21,922 bases of DNA, taken from contig JAEWJZ010000012.1 in NCBI GenBank assembly GCA_023386315.1, positions 1-21,922 on the forward strand, given 5' to 3'. This DNA is from Bacillota bacterium (lineage in GTDB: Bacteria > Bacillota > Clostridia > Lachnospirales > Lachnospiraceae). This document shows, in pieces, positions 1-6,707 of the stretch. How positions within the stretch are numbered: position 1 is the stretch's first letter; the number at the start of each line of letters is the position of its first letter. The position numbers and the translations under genes were made by a program. The notes below the pieces were generated by a model, which worked only from the letters and a program-made list of their open reading frames with translations, was not told where the DNA came from and did no database searches.

Positions 1-82
1 CAATTCCTGCTGGTGTTTCAGGCCATTGACCATTTCTGTATAGCTCGACACAATTTAATTTAAATACAAAATCATATTTCAC
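1..82 (-). CDS. Transposase OrfA-like N-terminus (partial)
   Basis: This frame is cut off by the window edge, and only 27 codons are present. The start is GTG at 82, preceded seven bases upstream by GGGGG (90-94) as ribosome binding site. The first residues read MKYDFVFKLNCVELYRNG, followed by a WPETP motif. This resembles the helix-turn-helix N-terminus of IS3-type OrfA proteins found in Clostridia. In that family OrfA binds the element's ends and OrfB carries the DDE catalytic domain. The catalytic part is outside the window. The identification is by recollection of the family pattern and is moderate. Confidence 0.5.
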   Translation of the reverse strand, partial: MKYDFVFKLNCVELYRNGQWPETPAGI

Positions 83-84
83 GT

Positions 85-118
85 AAAAACCCCCTTTACT
101 GGTGTCCAGTAAAGGGGG
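85..118 (-). terminator. Perfect hairpin at the IS end, overlapping the transposase ribosome binding site
   Basis: Bases 90-118 form a perfect 13-bp inverted repeat (CCCCCTTTACTGG with a three-base loop). On the minus strand the stem is followed at once by TTTTT (85-89), as in an intrinsic terminator. The 3' arm contains the GGGGG that serves the GTG start at 82. Transcripts entering from outside would therefore either terminate or hide the ribosome binding site. IS elements are known to use such structures to limit transposase made from flanking promoters. Confidence 0.6.
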
Positions 119-178
119 TACATATCAGAGCTGATCATCGCGGGGGTAATATTTTTTGTGTTCAGAATGCATGAACTT

Positions 179-583
179 TTATTCTGAAAGTCTATTTATG
201 CTTTTTATCCTCTCGAATGCTTCAAGCAATATAGACCCAACACCATAACAGGCAATATCTTTTATATCAAACACCGAACCTAACACGATCCGCAGAAACC
301 TGTTATTTTCCAGTCCAAGTATCTGTACTAATTTGAAATATTGCAGCGCCTCTACTCCTGCTGCAAACAGGAAGACATACAAGGGAAGTAATCTGCATCT
401 CTCCGGAATAAAGATTCTCGTAAAGCTATACACCAAAATCACTACCAGCATATCTCCTACATATGGCCGTATAAAAGCATCATGTACATATAATGCTATC
501 ATCACTTCCACAAATAGAATCAGTACAAACGTAACCGCATACTTAATTCTTAACTGATTTCTTTTTGTCATTTGTAAGTTCAT
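179..583 (-). CDS. DUF2809 family small membrane protein
   Basis: This is a 134-residue, very hydrophobic protein with about four membrane segments, at roughly residues 14-33, 43-60, 66-82 and 97-120. The conserved signature HDAFIRPYVGDMLVV after the first segment is typical of DUF2809 proteins, whose function is unknown. The ATG at 583 is chosen because GGGGAGAG lies just upstream; the longer frame would use TTG at 595 without a good ribosome binding site. The start lies 41 bases inside the end of the YjbR-like gene, so the two are probably co-transcribed and translationally coupled. Confidence 0.75.
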   Translation of the reverse strand: MNLQMTKRNQLRIKYAVTFVLILFVEVMIALYVHDAFIRPYVGDMLVVILVYSFTRIFIPERCRLLPLYVFLFAAGVEALQYFKLVQILGLENNRFLRIVLGSVFDIKDIACYGVGSILLEAFERIKSINRLSE

Positions 584-893
584 AACTCTCCCCAATCATT
601 CTGATAATATCGGTATCTGGAATTGTTCCATCCAGAATAATAGAACTCCAGTGTTCTTTGTTCTGGTGATATGCCGGGATCACAGACGCATATGTGCTTC
701 TCCAGAAATCTCTCCACTCCGGATCACATTTTACATTGATCCAGATGTTGCCTTCTCTTTCAAAGATCCAGGCAAACGCTTTTTTATTCTTTTTATGACG
801 CATTAAAGTCCAGTTTGTATCGTGAAACGGATAATCCTCATAGACTTCCTTTAATTTTATGCATATGGCTATTACTTCTGAACGTTCTTTCAT
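543..893 (-). CDS. MmcQ/YjbR family protein
   Basis: This is a 116-residue protein of the MmcQ/YjbR (CyaY-like fold) family. Recognisable parts are an N-terminal helix, a segment of the form KKNKKAFAWIFEREGNIWINVKCDP (positive patch, then a beta strand leading to the conserved CDPE region), and a C-terminal WSSIILDGTIPDTDI motif that matches the usual W-x-x-x-x-LDG-x-IPD pattern. The family is often labelled DNA-binding, but its biochemical role is not established. The start is ATG at 893, supported by CAGGTGATAG directly upstream. A longer frame exists to 923 without support. It overlaps the DUF2809 gene downstream. Confidence 0.8.
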   Translation of the reverse strand: MKERSEVIAICIKLKEVYEDYPFHDTNWTLMRHKKNKKAFAWIFEREGNIWINVKCDPEWRDFWRSTYASVIPAYHQNKEHWSSIILDGTIPDTDIIRMIGESYELTNDKKKSVKN

Positions 894-990
894 AACTATC
901 ACCTGCTTTAAACAATTATTCACTCAAATATCATCCAAGAAGTTATTTTATATCAACATTACACAATCGTCCTGAAGCGAGAAGGGAAAA

Positions 991-1392
991 CTATATCGAC
1001 AAACGAATTTTATCTACCAGAGTTATATCCGCAGGTAACCAGCCCACAGAATTCATCTCATCCTTCGTCAACCATTTTGCGTCCTCATGTTCTTTCAAGA
1101 CTAAATCGCCAGCAACGATCTTTGCCCAAAAGCAATCCATAGAAAGATGAAATGTGGGATAATCATATTCGATGGTATGAATCAATTCTCCAACTGAAAT
1201 CTCTGTCTCTAATTCTTCCTTAATTTCTCTTTTTAGTGCTTCTTGAGGAGTCTCACCTAATTCAATTTTTCCACCAGGAAATTCCCAACCACCTTTTAGA
1301 TCTCCATATCCACGTTGGGTAGCAAAAATGATTGGTTCTCCCTTTTCGTTCAAATCTTTAATCACTGCAGCCACTACTCTAACTATTTTCAT
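991..1392 (-). CDS. Nudix hydrolase, MutT-like (deoxy)nucleoside triphosphate pyrophosphohydrolase
   Basis: This is a 133-residue single-domain Nudix protein. The Nudix box is complete: G41, E47, then REIKEEL at 55-61, which supplies the metal-binding glutamates. The GGWEFPGGKIE lead-in is typical of MutT-type enzymes that cleave nucleoside triphosphates to the monophosphate and pyrophosphate. The true substrate (8-oxo-dGTP, CTP, modified dNTP or other) cannot be read from the sequence. Its ATG overlaps the helicase stop codon by four bases (ATGA, 1389-1392) and its ribosome binding site AGAGGAAG lies inside the helicase gene. It is therefore the last gene of the MazG-HNH-helicase-Nudix operon and tightly coupled to the helicase. 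A standalone housekeeping role would not predict that coupling. Confidence 0.88.
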   Translation of the reverse strand: MKIVRVVAAVIKDLNEKGEPIIFATQRGYGDLKGGWEFPGGKIELGETPQEALKREIKEELETEISVGELIHTIEYDYPTFHLSMDCFWAKIVAGDLVLKEHEDAKWLTKDEMNSVGWLPADITLVDKIRLSI

Positions 1393-4300
1393 CCTGCCTT
1401 CACTTCCTCTTTTTTAATATTACTTTGCAAATAACGTAATAGATCCTCTCTAACCGCATGATGCATCTTCATTTGGAATTTTGCGATGTCACGTTCTTTT
1501 CCATAATTGTCGTTCTTTCGAGCTGGTTTAGCATCTATTATTTCAAACTGTCCTACATAATAAAAATCTGTTTCTGCATCACTTTTCTTAACTAAAAGAT
1601 GTTTTCTCCGTGCTGTCATTACGTCCGCTACATAAGAGCTATTAATTCCTCTTCCTATTTGGGAATCCCAGCGAAAAATCATATTATTTTCAAAAGCATC
1701 TGCATAATCAGGTTTTCCATCTATATAATTTTTATCATCAGAACTTTCCTCTTTATGATATGTTACAAAAATAAATACATCTTCATCTATTCGCTTCATT
1801 CCGTACATTATTGACGATAAATCCTTACCACAGTTCATCAAAAGACTCACATCACGCCTTGAATATTTTTCATACAAAACAAATGGCGTTCCAACCTCCT
1901 GTTTAATTAAATACTTTTCCTTATATCTTCTAAGCCCCACTTCAATAATATCATTGACCTGTTTGTTGAACTCCATATGATGAAGACGTTCTGCAAACCC
2001 CTTAAGCCTTTTTAAAGTTCTCTTTTCATCGTAATTTACAATATCAATATGACAGTACTTTTTGTACTCTTCCTCTTTGCTTACAAATTTTCCTTGTAGA
2101 ACTTCTATTGCATTTTTAAAGGACGTCAAGTCAAGCTCATAACCATAAGTCTGCTGAAACTCTTGTCTTATGTGATCAACATAGATTACTTCACGATTTA
2201 AAAAGCGTTTTAATATTTCAAGTTCGTATGGTCTTGTACCACTAAGTATTGTCTTTGACAAATACTCTAGAGTAATCATTTCCTGTTCCGTTATTTTTCC
2301 CATATAAAGTTCTTTCTCTACAGACACCAAGAAACTTTGATAGGTCTTATATTCTCTGATAATTACAAGTGGATCTATTTCTCCATTTTCATAGAAATCT
2401 AAAAGATAAGGAACTCTGCCCAGACGATTTTTCAAAGAAATATAGCTATCTTTAATGATTGATTTCATTCCTTTAATTTTATCAATTGACGAAAAAATCT
2501 TATCTTTTGCAATCTCATCAAAATGAACCGTAGAAGCTCCCGGTATTGTACTGTTTCCACTAATAATATATTTACGAATGGTGTCTGGATTATAAGAACG
2601 ATCTCCTGATAATGCAATTGGGATCATAAAGTTATTATTATAATTACCAATAAAATCCAGGATAACTACATACTCTTTTCCCTCTGCTTTTCTAAGACCT
2701 CTTCCTAACTGCTGAATAAATACAATGGGGGACTGGGTAGGACGAAGCATAATTACCTGATTAACTTCTACGATATCTACACCTTCATTCAAAATTTCTA
2801 CTGAAAATATGTAATCTAATGGCTGCATATCTTCAAGAGCCTCATCCTCGTCCATTGCTAATCTTTCAAATGCTTCTTGCCGATCCTCTTCAGATGCATC
2901 GCCATTTAAGGCTATTGTTCTATATAATTTTCCAGTTACTGGATTTATAATCTGATTAAATTTTGCTGATAGTTTTTCTGATTCCTCTATTCGGCTGCAG
3001 AATATTAATCCCTTTACCCTATCACCACTATAACCGTAATAATTAGCTTGTTCGATAATATGCCGTACTCGCTCACCCCCTGTTAGCTGATTAAAATCTC
3101 TTTCAGAAATATTTTTGGCTCCAATCTGCTTATCATCGATCATTGAAATATCACTGATTCCAAAATAATGAAACGGACAGAGCAAATTTTCTTCCATAGC
3201 CTGCTGAAGACGAATCTCATAAGCAATTTGGTAATTAAATATTTCGTAGATATTTTTCTCCACAATATTATCATTTCGCTTATCAGGGGTTGCCGTCATA
3301 CCAAGCCAAAGCCTAGGATTGAAATAATTCATTACTTTTTGATAAGTATCTGCAGATATATGATGAGCTTCATCTAGTATAATACAATCAAATTCCTCAG
3401 AATTATATTTTAGTAAATGCTCATCTCTATTCAAAGTTTGAACTGTCGCAAACACATAATCACGATCATATTCATGATACCCGGCCCCAACTAATCCCAT
3501 TGAAACTGACTTCGCAAATACCTTTTCATAAGATTTCTTGGACTGACGTGCAAGCTGTCCTCTATGAACTAAAAATAATACTCTCTTAAACTTAAGTTCG
3601 CGCATTGCGAATGCTGACGCATAAGTCTTTCCTGTTCCTGTTGCTGAAATCAGAAGTGCTCTTTCCTCGCCAGCAGCTAATATCTTTCTAAGGTTCGTAA
3701 TAAAACCAACCTGCATATTATTGGGCTGTAATCGGTATTTTTCAATAGATGTAATATCATCTTGCTTCGCTATCTTACGTTGACGCTTAATAGTATTATA
3801 TCGTTCTTTATAATTCTCATAAAATTCATCAAACCCAAGTGAGTACCTGGATTCCCAAAGCTCATAAAATTCTGCAATAATCTCCTGTGCCATCTCTCCC
3901 TGCTCAGTAGATACAACTTTTGTATTCCATTCACGGTTAATTGTTAGTGCTGCGCTTGTAATATTGGAACTACCAATTATAATACGATAGATTTCTTCCT
4001 TTTTAAATATATATCCCTTCGTATGAAATCCTTCATCAGCGGCCTCCACATTAAACATTTTAATAGTAATATTGTTTAGTTCATTTAATTTTTTTAATGC
4101 TTTAGGTTCACTAAAATTCAAATAATTGGTTGTAAGAATCTCTCCAGGAATATTTTTCTTCTCAAGTTCTTTCAGTGTCTGAAGAAGAGGAGTAATTCCG
4201 CCCATTGTAATAAACGCAACACTTATCTGGAACTGATCGCATACTAAAAGCTCATTCTCAATGGTCGAGAGTACTTTTTTCCCTTCTTTATGATTATTTG

Positions 4301-4400
4301 AAACAAACTGCGGCTTATAAGCCAAATTAGATGAAAACGTTTCATCAACGTATGCTGTCTCAAATCCATTCCTTATTTCAGTTAACTTCTCTTTTGTCAT
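1389..4400 (-). CDS. PLD-nuclease / superfamily 2 helicase / DUF3427 fusion protein
   Basis: This is a 1003-residue multidomain protein. Residues about 30-180 form a phospholipase-D-like domain with one HKD-type motif (HTK at 126-128, GSSN at 143-146). The helicase core follows: Walker A SATGTGKT at 252-259, DEAH at 343-346, motif III MTATP at 368-372, and motif VI QQLGRGLR at 563-570. Residues about 600-1000 match the DUF3427 type of C-terminal region. The architecture resembles restriction- and defence-associated helicases that move on DNA and carry a nuclease. The N-terminal PLD motif is intact, so nuclease activity is plausible (as a dimer, since PLD enzymes need two HKD motifs). The start at ATG 4400 has AAAAGGGG upstream. 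It lies 15 bases after the HNH gene and overlaps the Nudix gene. The gene is markedly AT-rich compared with the lysS block. Confidence 0.85.
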   Translation of the reverse strand: MTKEKLTEIRNGFETAYVDETFSSNLAYKPQFVSNNHKEGKKVLSTIENELLVCDQFQISVAFITMGGITPLLQTLKELEKKNIPGEILTTNYLNFSEPKALKKLNELNNITIKMFNVEAADEGFHTKGYIFKKEEIYRIIIGSSNITSAALTINREWNTKVVSTEQGEMAQEIIAEFYELWESRYSLGFDEFYENYKERYNTIKRQRKIAKQDDITSIEKYRLQPNNMQVGFITNLRKILAAGEERALLISATGTGKTYASAFAMRELKFKRVLFLVHRGQLARQSKKSYEKVFAKSVSMGLVGAGYHEYDRDYVFATVQTLNRDEHLLKYNSEEFDCIILDEAHHISADTYQKVMNYFNPRLWLGMTATPDKRNDNIVEKNIYEIFNYQIAYEIRLQQAMEENLLCPFHYFGISDISMIDDKQIGAKNISERDFNQLTGGERVRHIIEQANYYGYSGDRVKGLIFCSRIEESEKLSAKFNQIINPVTGKLYRTIALNGDASEEDRQEAFERLAMDEDEALEDMQPLDYIFSVEILNEGVDIVEVNQVIMLRPTQSPIVFIQQLGRGLRKAEGKEYVVILDFIGNYNNNFMIPIALSGDRSYNPDTIRKYIISGNSTIPGASTVHFDEIAKDKIFSSIDKIKGMKSIIKDSYISLKNRLGRVPYLLDFYENGEIDPLVIIREYKTYQSFLVSVEKELYMGKITEQEMITLEYLSKTILSGTRPYELEILKRFLNREVIYVDHIRQEFQQTYGYELDLTSFKNAIEVLQGKFVSKEEEYKKYCHIDIVNYDEKRTLKRLKGFAERLHHMEFNKQVNDIIEVGLRRYKEKYLIKQEVGTPFVLYEKYSRRDVSLLMNCGKDLSSIMYGMKRIDEDVFIFVTYHKEESSDDKNYIDGKPDYADAFENNMIFRWDSQIGRGINSSYVADVMTARRKHLLVKKSDAETDFYYVGQFEIIDAKPARKNDNYGKERDIAKFQMKMHHAVREDLLRYLQSNIKKEEVKAG

Positions 4401-4415
4401 GTACCCATTCCCCTT

Positions 4416-4431
4416 TTACCAAATTTGGTAA
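4416..4431. repeat. Perfect 16-bp palindrome at the HNH/helicase gene junction
   Basis: TTACCAAATTTGGTAA is a perfect palindrome. Its first three bases are the HNH gene's stop codon on the minus strand, and it ends 15 bases before the helicase start. It could be a protein-binding site or an RNA hairpin affecting helicase translation. It has no U-tract, so it is not a typical terminator. Confidence 0.6.
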
Positions 4432-5585
4432 CCTTGTCTTCTTGCCGAATCATAGACCGGCTGCATGTTTTTCTCAAGAATATTATAGAATTCCTCTTTT
4501 GAATTTCCTTTTCTATAGAGTTCCTGATTGGCCCATATGGAATGTAAATTGTCTCGATAGCAAGACTCATATTTTTTTCTAATCTCTGGCTTTCTCTCAT
4601 CATGAATCATACTATACAAAATGAACTGGTTACTTGCAAATCGTTTAAAAAAAGGATCCCATTGGGGAAGCTTATTACTTTTTGAAGAATTTAACGCCGA
4701 ATCCATAGGCATTAAATTCCACAATTCATCGTTCATAACAAAGGACCAAGGAATAAAATGATCGACATCATAATTACCTTTTACAATAGGTGCATTTTTA
4801 AATACATCTACAATAGACTGATTATCCATAACTGCTTTCCACAGTTTTCTAACGTTGTTTAGTTTGCGCATTTTTTCATTCATTGGCGTAAGCTTATATA
4901 TAAGTCCAGGGACTTCAGGATTATTGTTTTGAAGCCACTTAACCTTTTCATATTGTATCCAGCCTAGAATGGATACTGTATTATCCTGTATCATCTTTAT
5001 CCAGGCTTCATTAAAAAAGACTTCCTTCTTAAGTGAACTTCCTGTTCCAAGTGTATATGGCAGTAATGATATCTGATTGACTCTTTCCATATAAGAAACC
5101 ATTCTTTGAGTGCTGCCCCAATCCGCTCTTTCCTGACATTTATCGAAAAATCCTGAAAGCGCTCTATACGGAACCATATGGGTTAGTTGTTCTTTATAAA
5201 GTGCCAGTTCTTTATCATATTCTTTTATTTTATTCTTAATTTCTACCTTATAAGCATTTCCCGGAAGCTGACTCAACTCCTGCAGCGTAAGAACGGATCT
5301 TTCCAATCCATCTTTTACCCGACCTTCAATCATACCGCTGAGATGAATATGAAATTCTAAAACTGTATACCATGCATTTGCAATCATCTCATCAATTATT
5401 TCATTGAAGCTGGTCTCTTTTACACCTTCTAAAATCAGATGAACGATTGCCTCAAGCCAATAAAACTTATAACAGTATGACGGATTCTTCATCATAAGAG
5501 AAAATGCGTCTATATCAAGACTGTTATAATATTTGCCATCAATATTTAATTGATAGCCGATTTTCTCAAAATCAAATTGAGCCAT
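4416..5585 (-). CDS. HNH endonuclease-domain protein of the helicase operon
   Basis: This 389-residue protein has its HNH-type catalytic motif in the C-terminal third. DVDHFIPWS covers 273-281 (H276 the likely catalytic base), WNLMP covers 289-293, and NSSKSNKLP covers 299-307. This DHxxPxS...WNL.P...N..K.N pattern is the same type seen in HNH_4-like and Cas9-type HNH nucleases. Residues 1-270 are mostly helical with no domain I can name and may recognise the partner or target. It lies 54 bases after the MazG gene and 15 bases before the helicase gene, so it acts most likely with both. Start ATG at 5585; a GCAGGGATGAAG stretch upstream is a weak ribosome binding site. Confidence 0.8.
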   Translation of the reverse strand: MAQFDFEKIGYQLNIDGKYYNSLDIDAFSLMMKNPSYCYKFYWLEAIVHLILEGVKETSFNEIIDEMIANAWYTVLEFHIHLSGMIEGRVKDGLERSVLTLQELSQLPGNAYKVEIKNKIKEYDKELALYKEQLTHMVPYRALSGFFDKCQERADWGSTQRMVSYMERVNQISLLPYTLGTGSSLKKEVFFNEAWIKMIQDNTVSILGWIQYEKVKWLQNNNPEVPGLIYKLTPMNEKMRKLNNVRKLWKAVMDNQSIVDVFKNAPIVKGNYDVDHFIPWSFVMNDELWNLMPMDSALNSSKSNKLPQWDPFFKRFASNQFILYSMIHDERKPEIRKKYESCYRDNLHSIWANQELYRKGNSKEEFYNILEKNMQPVYDSARRQGYQIW

Positions 5586-5639
5586 TTATCTTCATCCCTG
5601 CCTTGTCTTATGTATGCTGTTACCAATCGGTTTTCTGCA

Positions 5640-5981
5640 TCAACTCTTTTTCAGTTGATCATATTTTTCCTTACTGCCCTTAGCTAATTCTACTGGATAC
5701 TTTTTATTATTTTTTTTAATCTTCGCCTGAACAATCTCATCTAAATCAAGACCACATGCATCAGCCATAAGCACACAGTAATTTATAACATCTGCAAGTT
5801 CTTCCCTAATCTTGTCCATTTTCTCTGTGCAGTTCACATCTTCCGCACTCCACTGAAAAATTTCCAGTAATTCAGCCGACTCCAGTGAAATGGATATCGC
5901 TAAATCTTTCGGATTATGAAACTGCTTCCAATTTCGGTCGTCTCGGAATCGTAAAATCTTATTTATTGTGTCTTGTGTCAT
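5640..5981 (-). CDS. MazG-like (iMazG/RS21-C6 type) nucleotide pyrophosphohydrolase
   Basis: This 113-residue all-alpha protein carries the MazG metal-binding pattern. E34 and E37 lie in the segment SLESAELLEIFQW, and E61 and D64 in EELADV. Length and motifs fit single-domain dCTPase-type enzymes (RS21-C6/iMazG) that hydrolyse dNTPs to dNMP and pyrophosphate. The exact substrate is not visible. A strong ribosome binding site (GGAGG) precedes the ATG at 5981. It is the first gene of the four-gene operon, with a promoter about 180 bases upstream. The operon thus begins and ends with unrelated nucleotide pyrophosphohydrolases, which suggests nucleotide pool control or destruction of modified nucleotides next to a nuclease-helicase pair. 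Confidence 0.88.
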   Translation of the reverse strand: MTQDTINKILRFRDDRNWKQFHNPKDLAISISLESAELLEIFQWSAEDVNCTEKMDKIREELADVINYCVLMADACGLDLDEIVQAKIKKNNKKYPVELAKGSKEKYDQLKKS

Positions 5982-6039
5982 TCATTTTTTCCTCCACCAC
6001 ATCTATATACAGCCACAAATAATTTTAAGAACCAGTCAG

Positions 6040-6146
6040 TTACTCCTTAAAATCTTCCTTTAATAAATAGCCACTCTTTTCTAAGAAATATGCCATTTTT
6101 CTATTAACTCTAATAAATACTCCATAATTGCCCTACCGTCTGGCAT
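6040..6146 (-). pseudogene. Small reading frame split by a one-base shift in the mazG leader
   Basis: A 21-codon frame starts at ATG 6146 (MPDGRAIMEYLLELIEK, then WHIS and stop at 6081). A second, 18-codon frame starts at 6096 and ends at 6040 (MAYFLEKSGYLLKEDFKE). They join in a GAAAAAT run: one extra A, or a -1 ribosomal slip there, would give a single hydrophilic peptide of about 35 residues with a coherent helical composition. It lies between the predicted promoter and the MazG gene. It may be a decayed small gene or a leader peptide. I recognise no family. Confidence 0.3.
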
Positions 6147-6156
6147 ATACTACATT

Positions 6157-6185
6157 ATTATATTCTTATATTTAAATATTTTCAA
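6157..6185 (-). promoter_or_regulatory. Predicted promoter of the MazG-HNH-helicase-Nudix operon
   Basis: On the minus strand TTGAAA (6180-6185) and TATAAT (6157-6162) are separated by exactly 17 bases, a near-consensus vegetative promoter. It is the best candidate upstream of the operon and would give a leader of about 170 bases. Confidence 0.6.
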
Positions 6186-6405
6186 CGAATATCGTCGATT
6201 ATAGCGCCTAGCGCCTTATCGAGCCTTTTTCTGAATGTTTTACGCATCCTCCATCATAAATCTTTCAAAAACGAAGAGCTCAAATAATTTTCCTGTTTCA
6301 GATCTCACAACTTCTAGATTATCCGGACAACTTATAATTTGCTACTTCCTCAGGAAACCTTCCTCATTTCCTCGATGCACGGCGACAGTTACAACTTCCA
6401 ATTAA

Positions 6406-6579
6406 ACAATTCGGAATAATGCGGTTCTGTACCACCAGATACAAGAGGCATCCCCTTGGCCAGAAAAGGACGACTGGAACTTAATTATTTATGTTCTGGA
6501 CGCAGAAAAAACAGCTTTAGCTCAAATGACAGAAGAAGAGCTTAATCTTCAAATAAACTGTGAATCTTGGTATTGTTAA
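6406..6579 (+). pseudogene. Possible 3' remnant of an unknown gene
   Basis: The frame is open for 57 codons after a stop at 6403 and has no start codon with a ribosome binding site. Its composition is protein-like: WPEKDDWNLIIYVLDAEKT, then an acidic helix (MTEEELNLQ) and a CESWYC end. It is the only plus-strand coding-like stretch in the left 15 kb. No family is recognised, and it could be chance. Confidence 0.25.
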
Positions 6580-6584
6580 GACAT

Positions 6585-6638
6585 ATGGACGCAATGAGAG
6601 AGACCAGTCCTTAACTAGTTTCTTTCTCATGCGTCCAT
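6585..6638. repeat. Imperfect long hairpin downstream of hipA
   Basis: ATGGACGCAATGAGAGAGA (6585-6603) pairs with the mirrored arm ending ATGCGTCCAT at 6638. There is a one-base bulge and a loop of about 15-20 bases. It lies about 70 bases past the hipA stop. No U-tract follows on either strand, so it is not a classical terminator; it may stabilise the hipA mRNA end or be an element end. Confidence 0.45.
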
Positions 6639-6707
6639 GCCATACATTTTCCGACCCGTACCCCCGTGATAAGAGCCTGACCCAGTGCAGAATTCCCTTC
6701 GCCAATT

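Larger units (their letters stand above)
1..122 (-). mobile_element. Left end of an IS3-type insertion sequence (partial)
   Basis: The minus strand from base 122 reads TGTACCCCCTTTACTGGACA. It begins with TG, as IS3-family terminal inverted repeats do. It is followed within 40 bases by the start of a transposase-like reading frame running off the window. Only one end is visible, so the opposite repeat and the target duplication cannot be checked. The assignment rests on the terminal TG, the AT-rich island context and the resemblance of the encoded N-terminus to small helix-turn-helix OrfA proteins. Confidence 0.55.
6187..6707. other. Region without an intact gene, holding decayed fragments
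   Basis: No complete gene is supported here. Visible items are: a direct repeat of TAGCGCC (6197-6212) inside an imperfect CGAT...ATCG inverted repeat; a 28-codon open stretch on the minus strand ending near 6250 (C-terminus ELFVFERFMMEDA); a plus-strand open stretch from 6406 to a stop at 6579 without a good start; and a long imperfect hairpin at 6585-6638. The segment from about 6640 to 6700 is richer in GC than its surroundings. The pattern suggests remains of earlier insertions between the operon and hipBA. Confidence 0.45.

Noticed and set aside
1389..4400. Helicase as a DISARM or type I restriction subunit
   Set aside because: No methyltransferase or specificity subunit is nearby, and the C-terminal region is of the DUF3427 type, not DUF1998.
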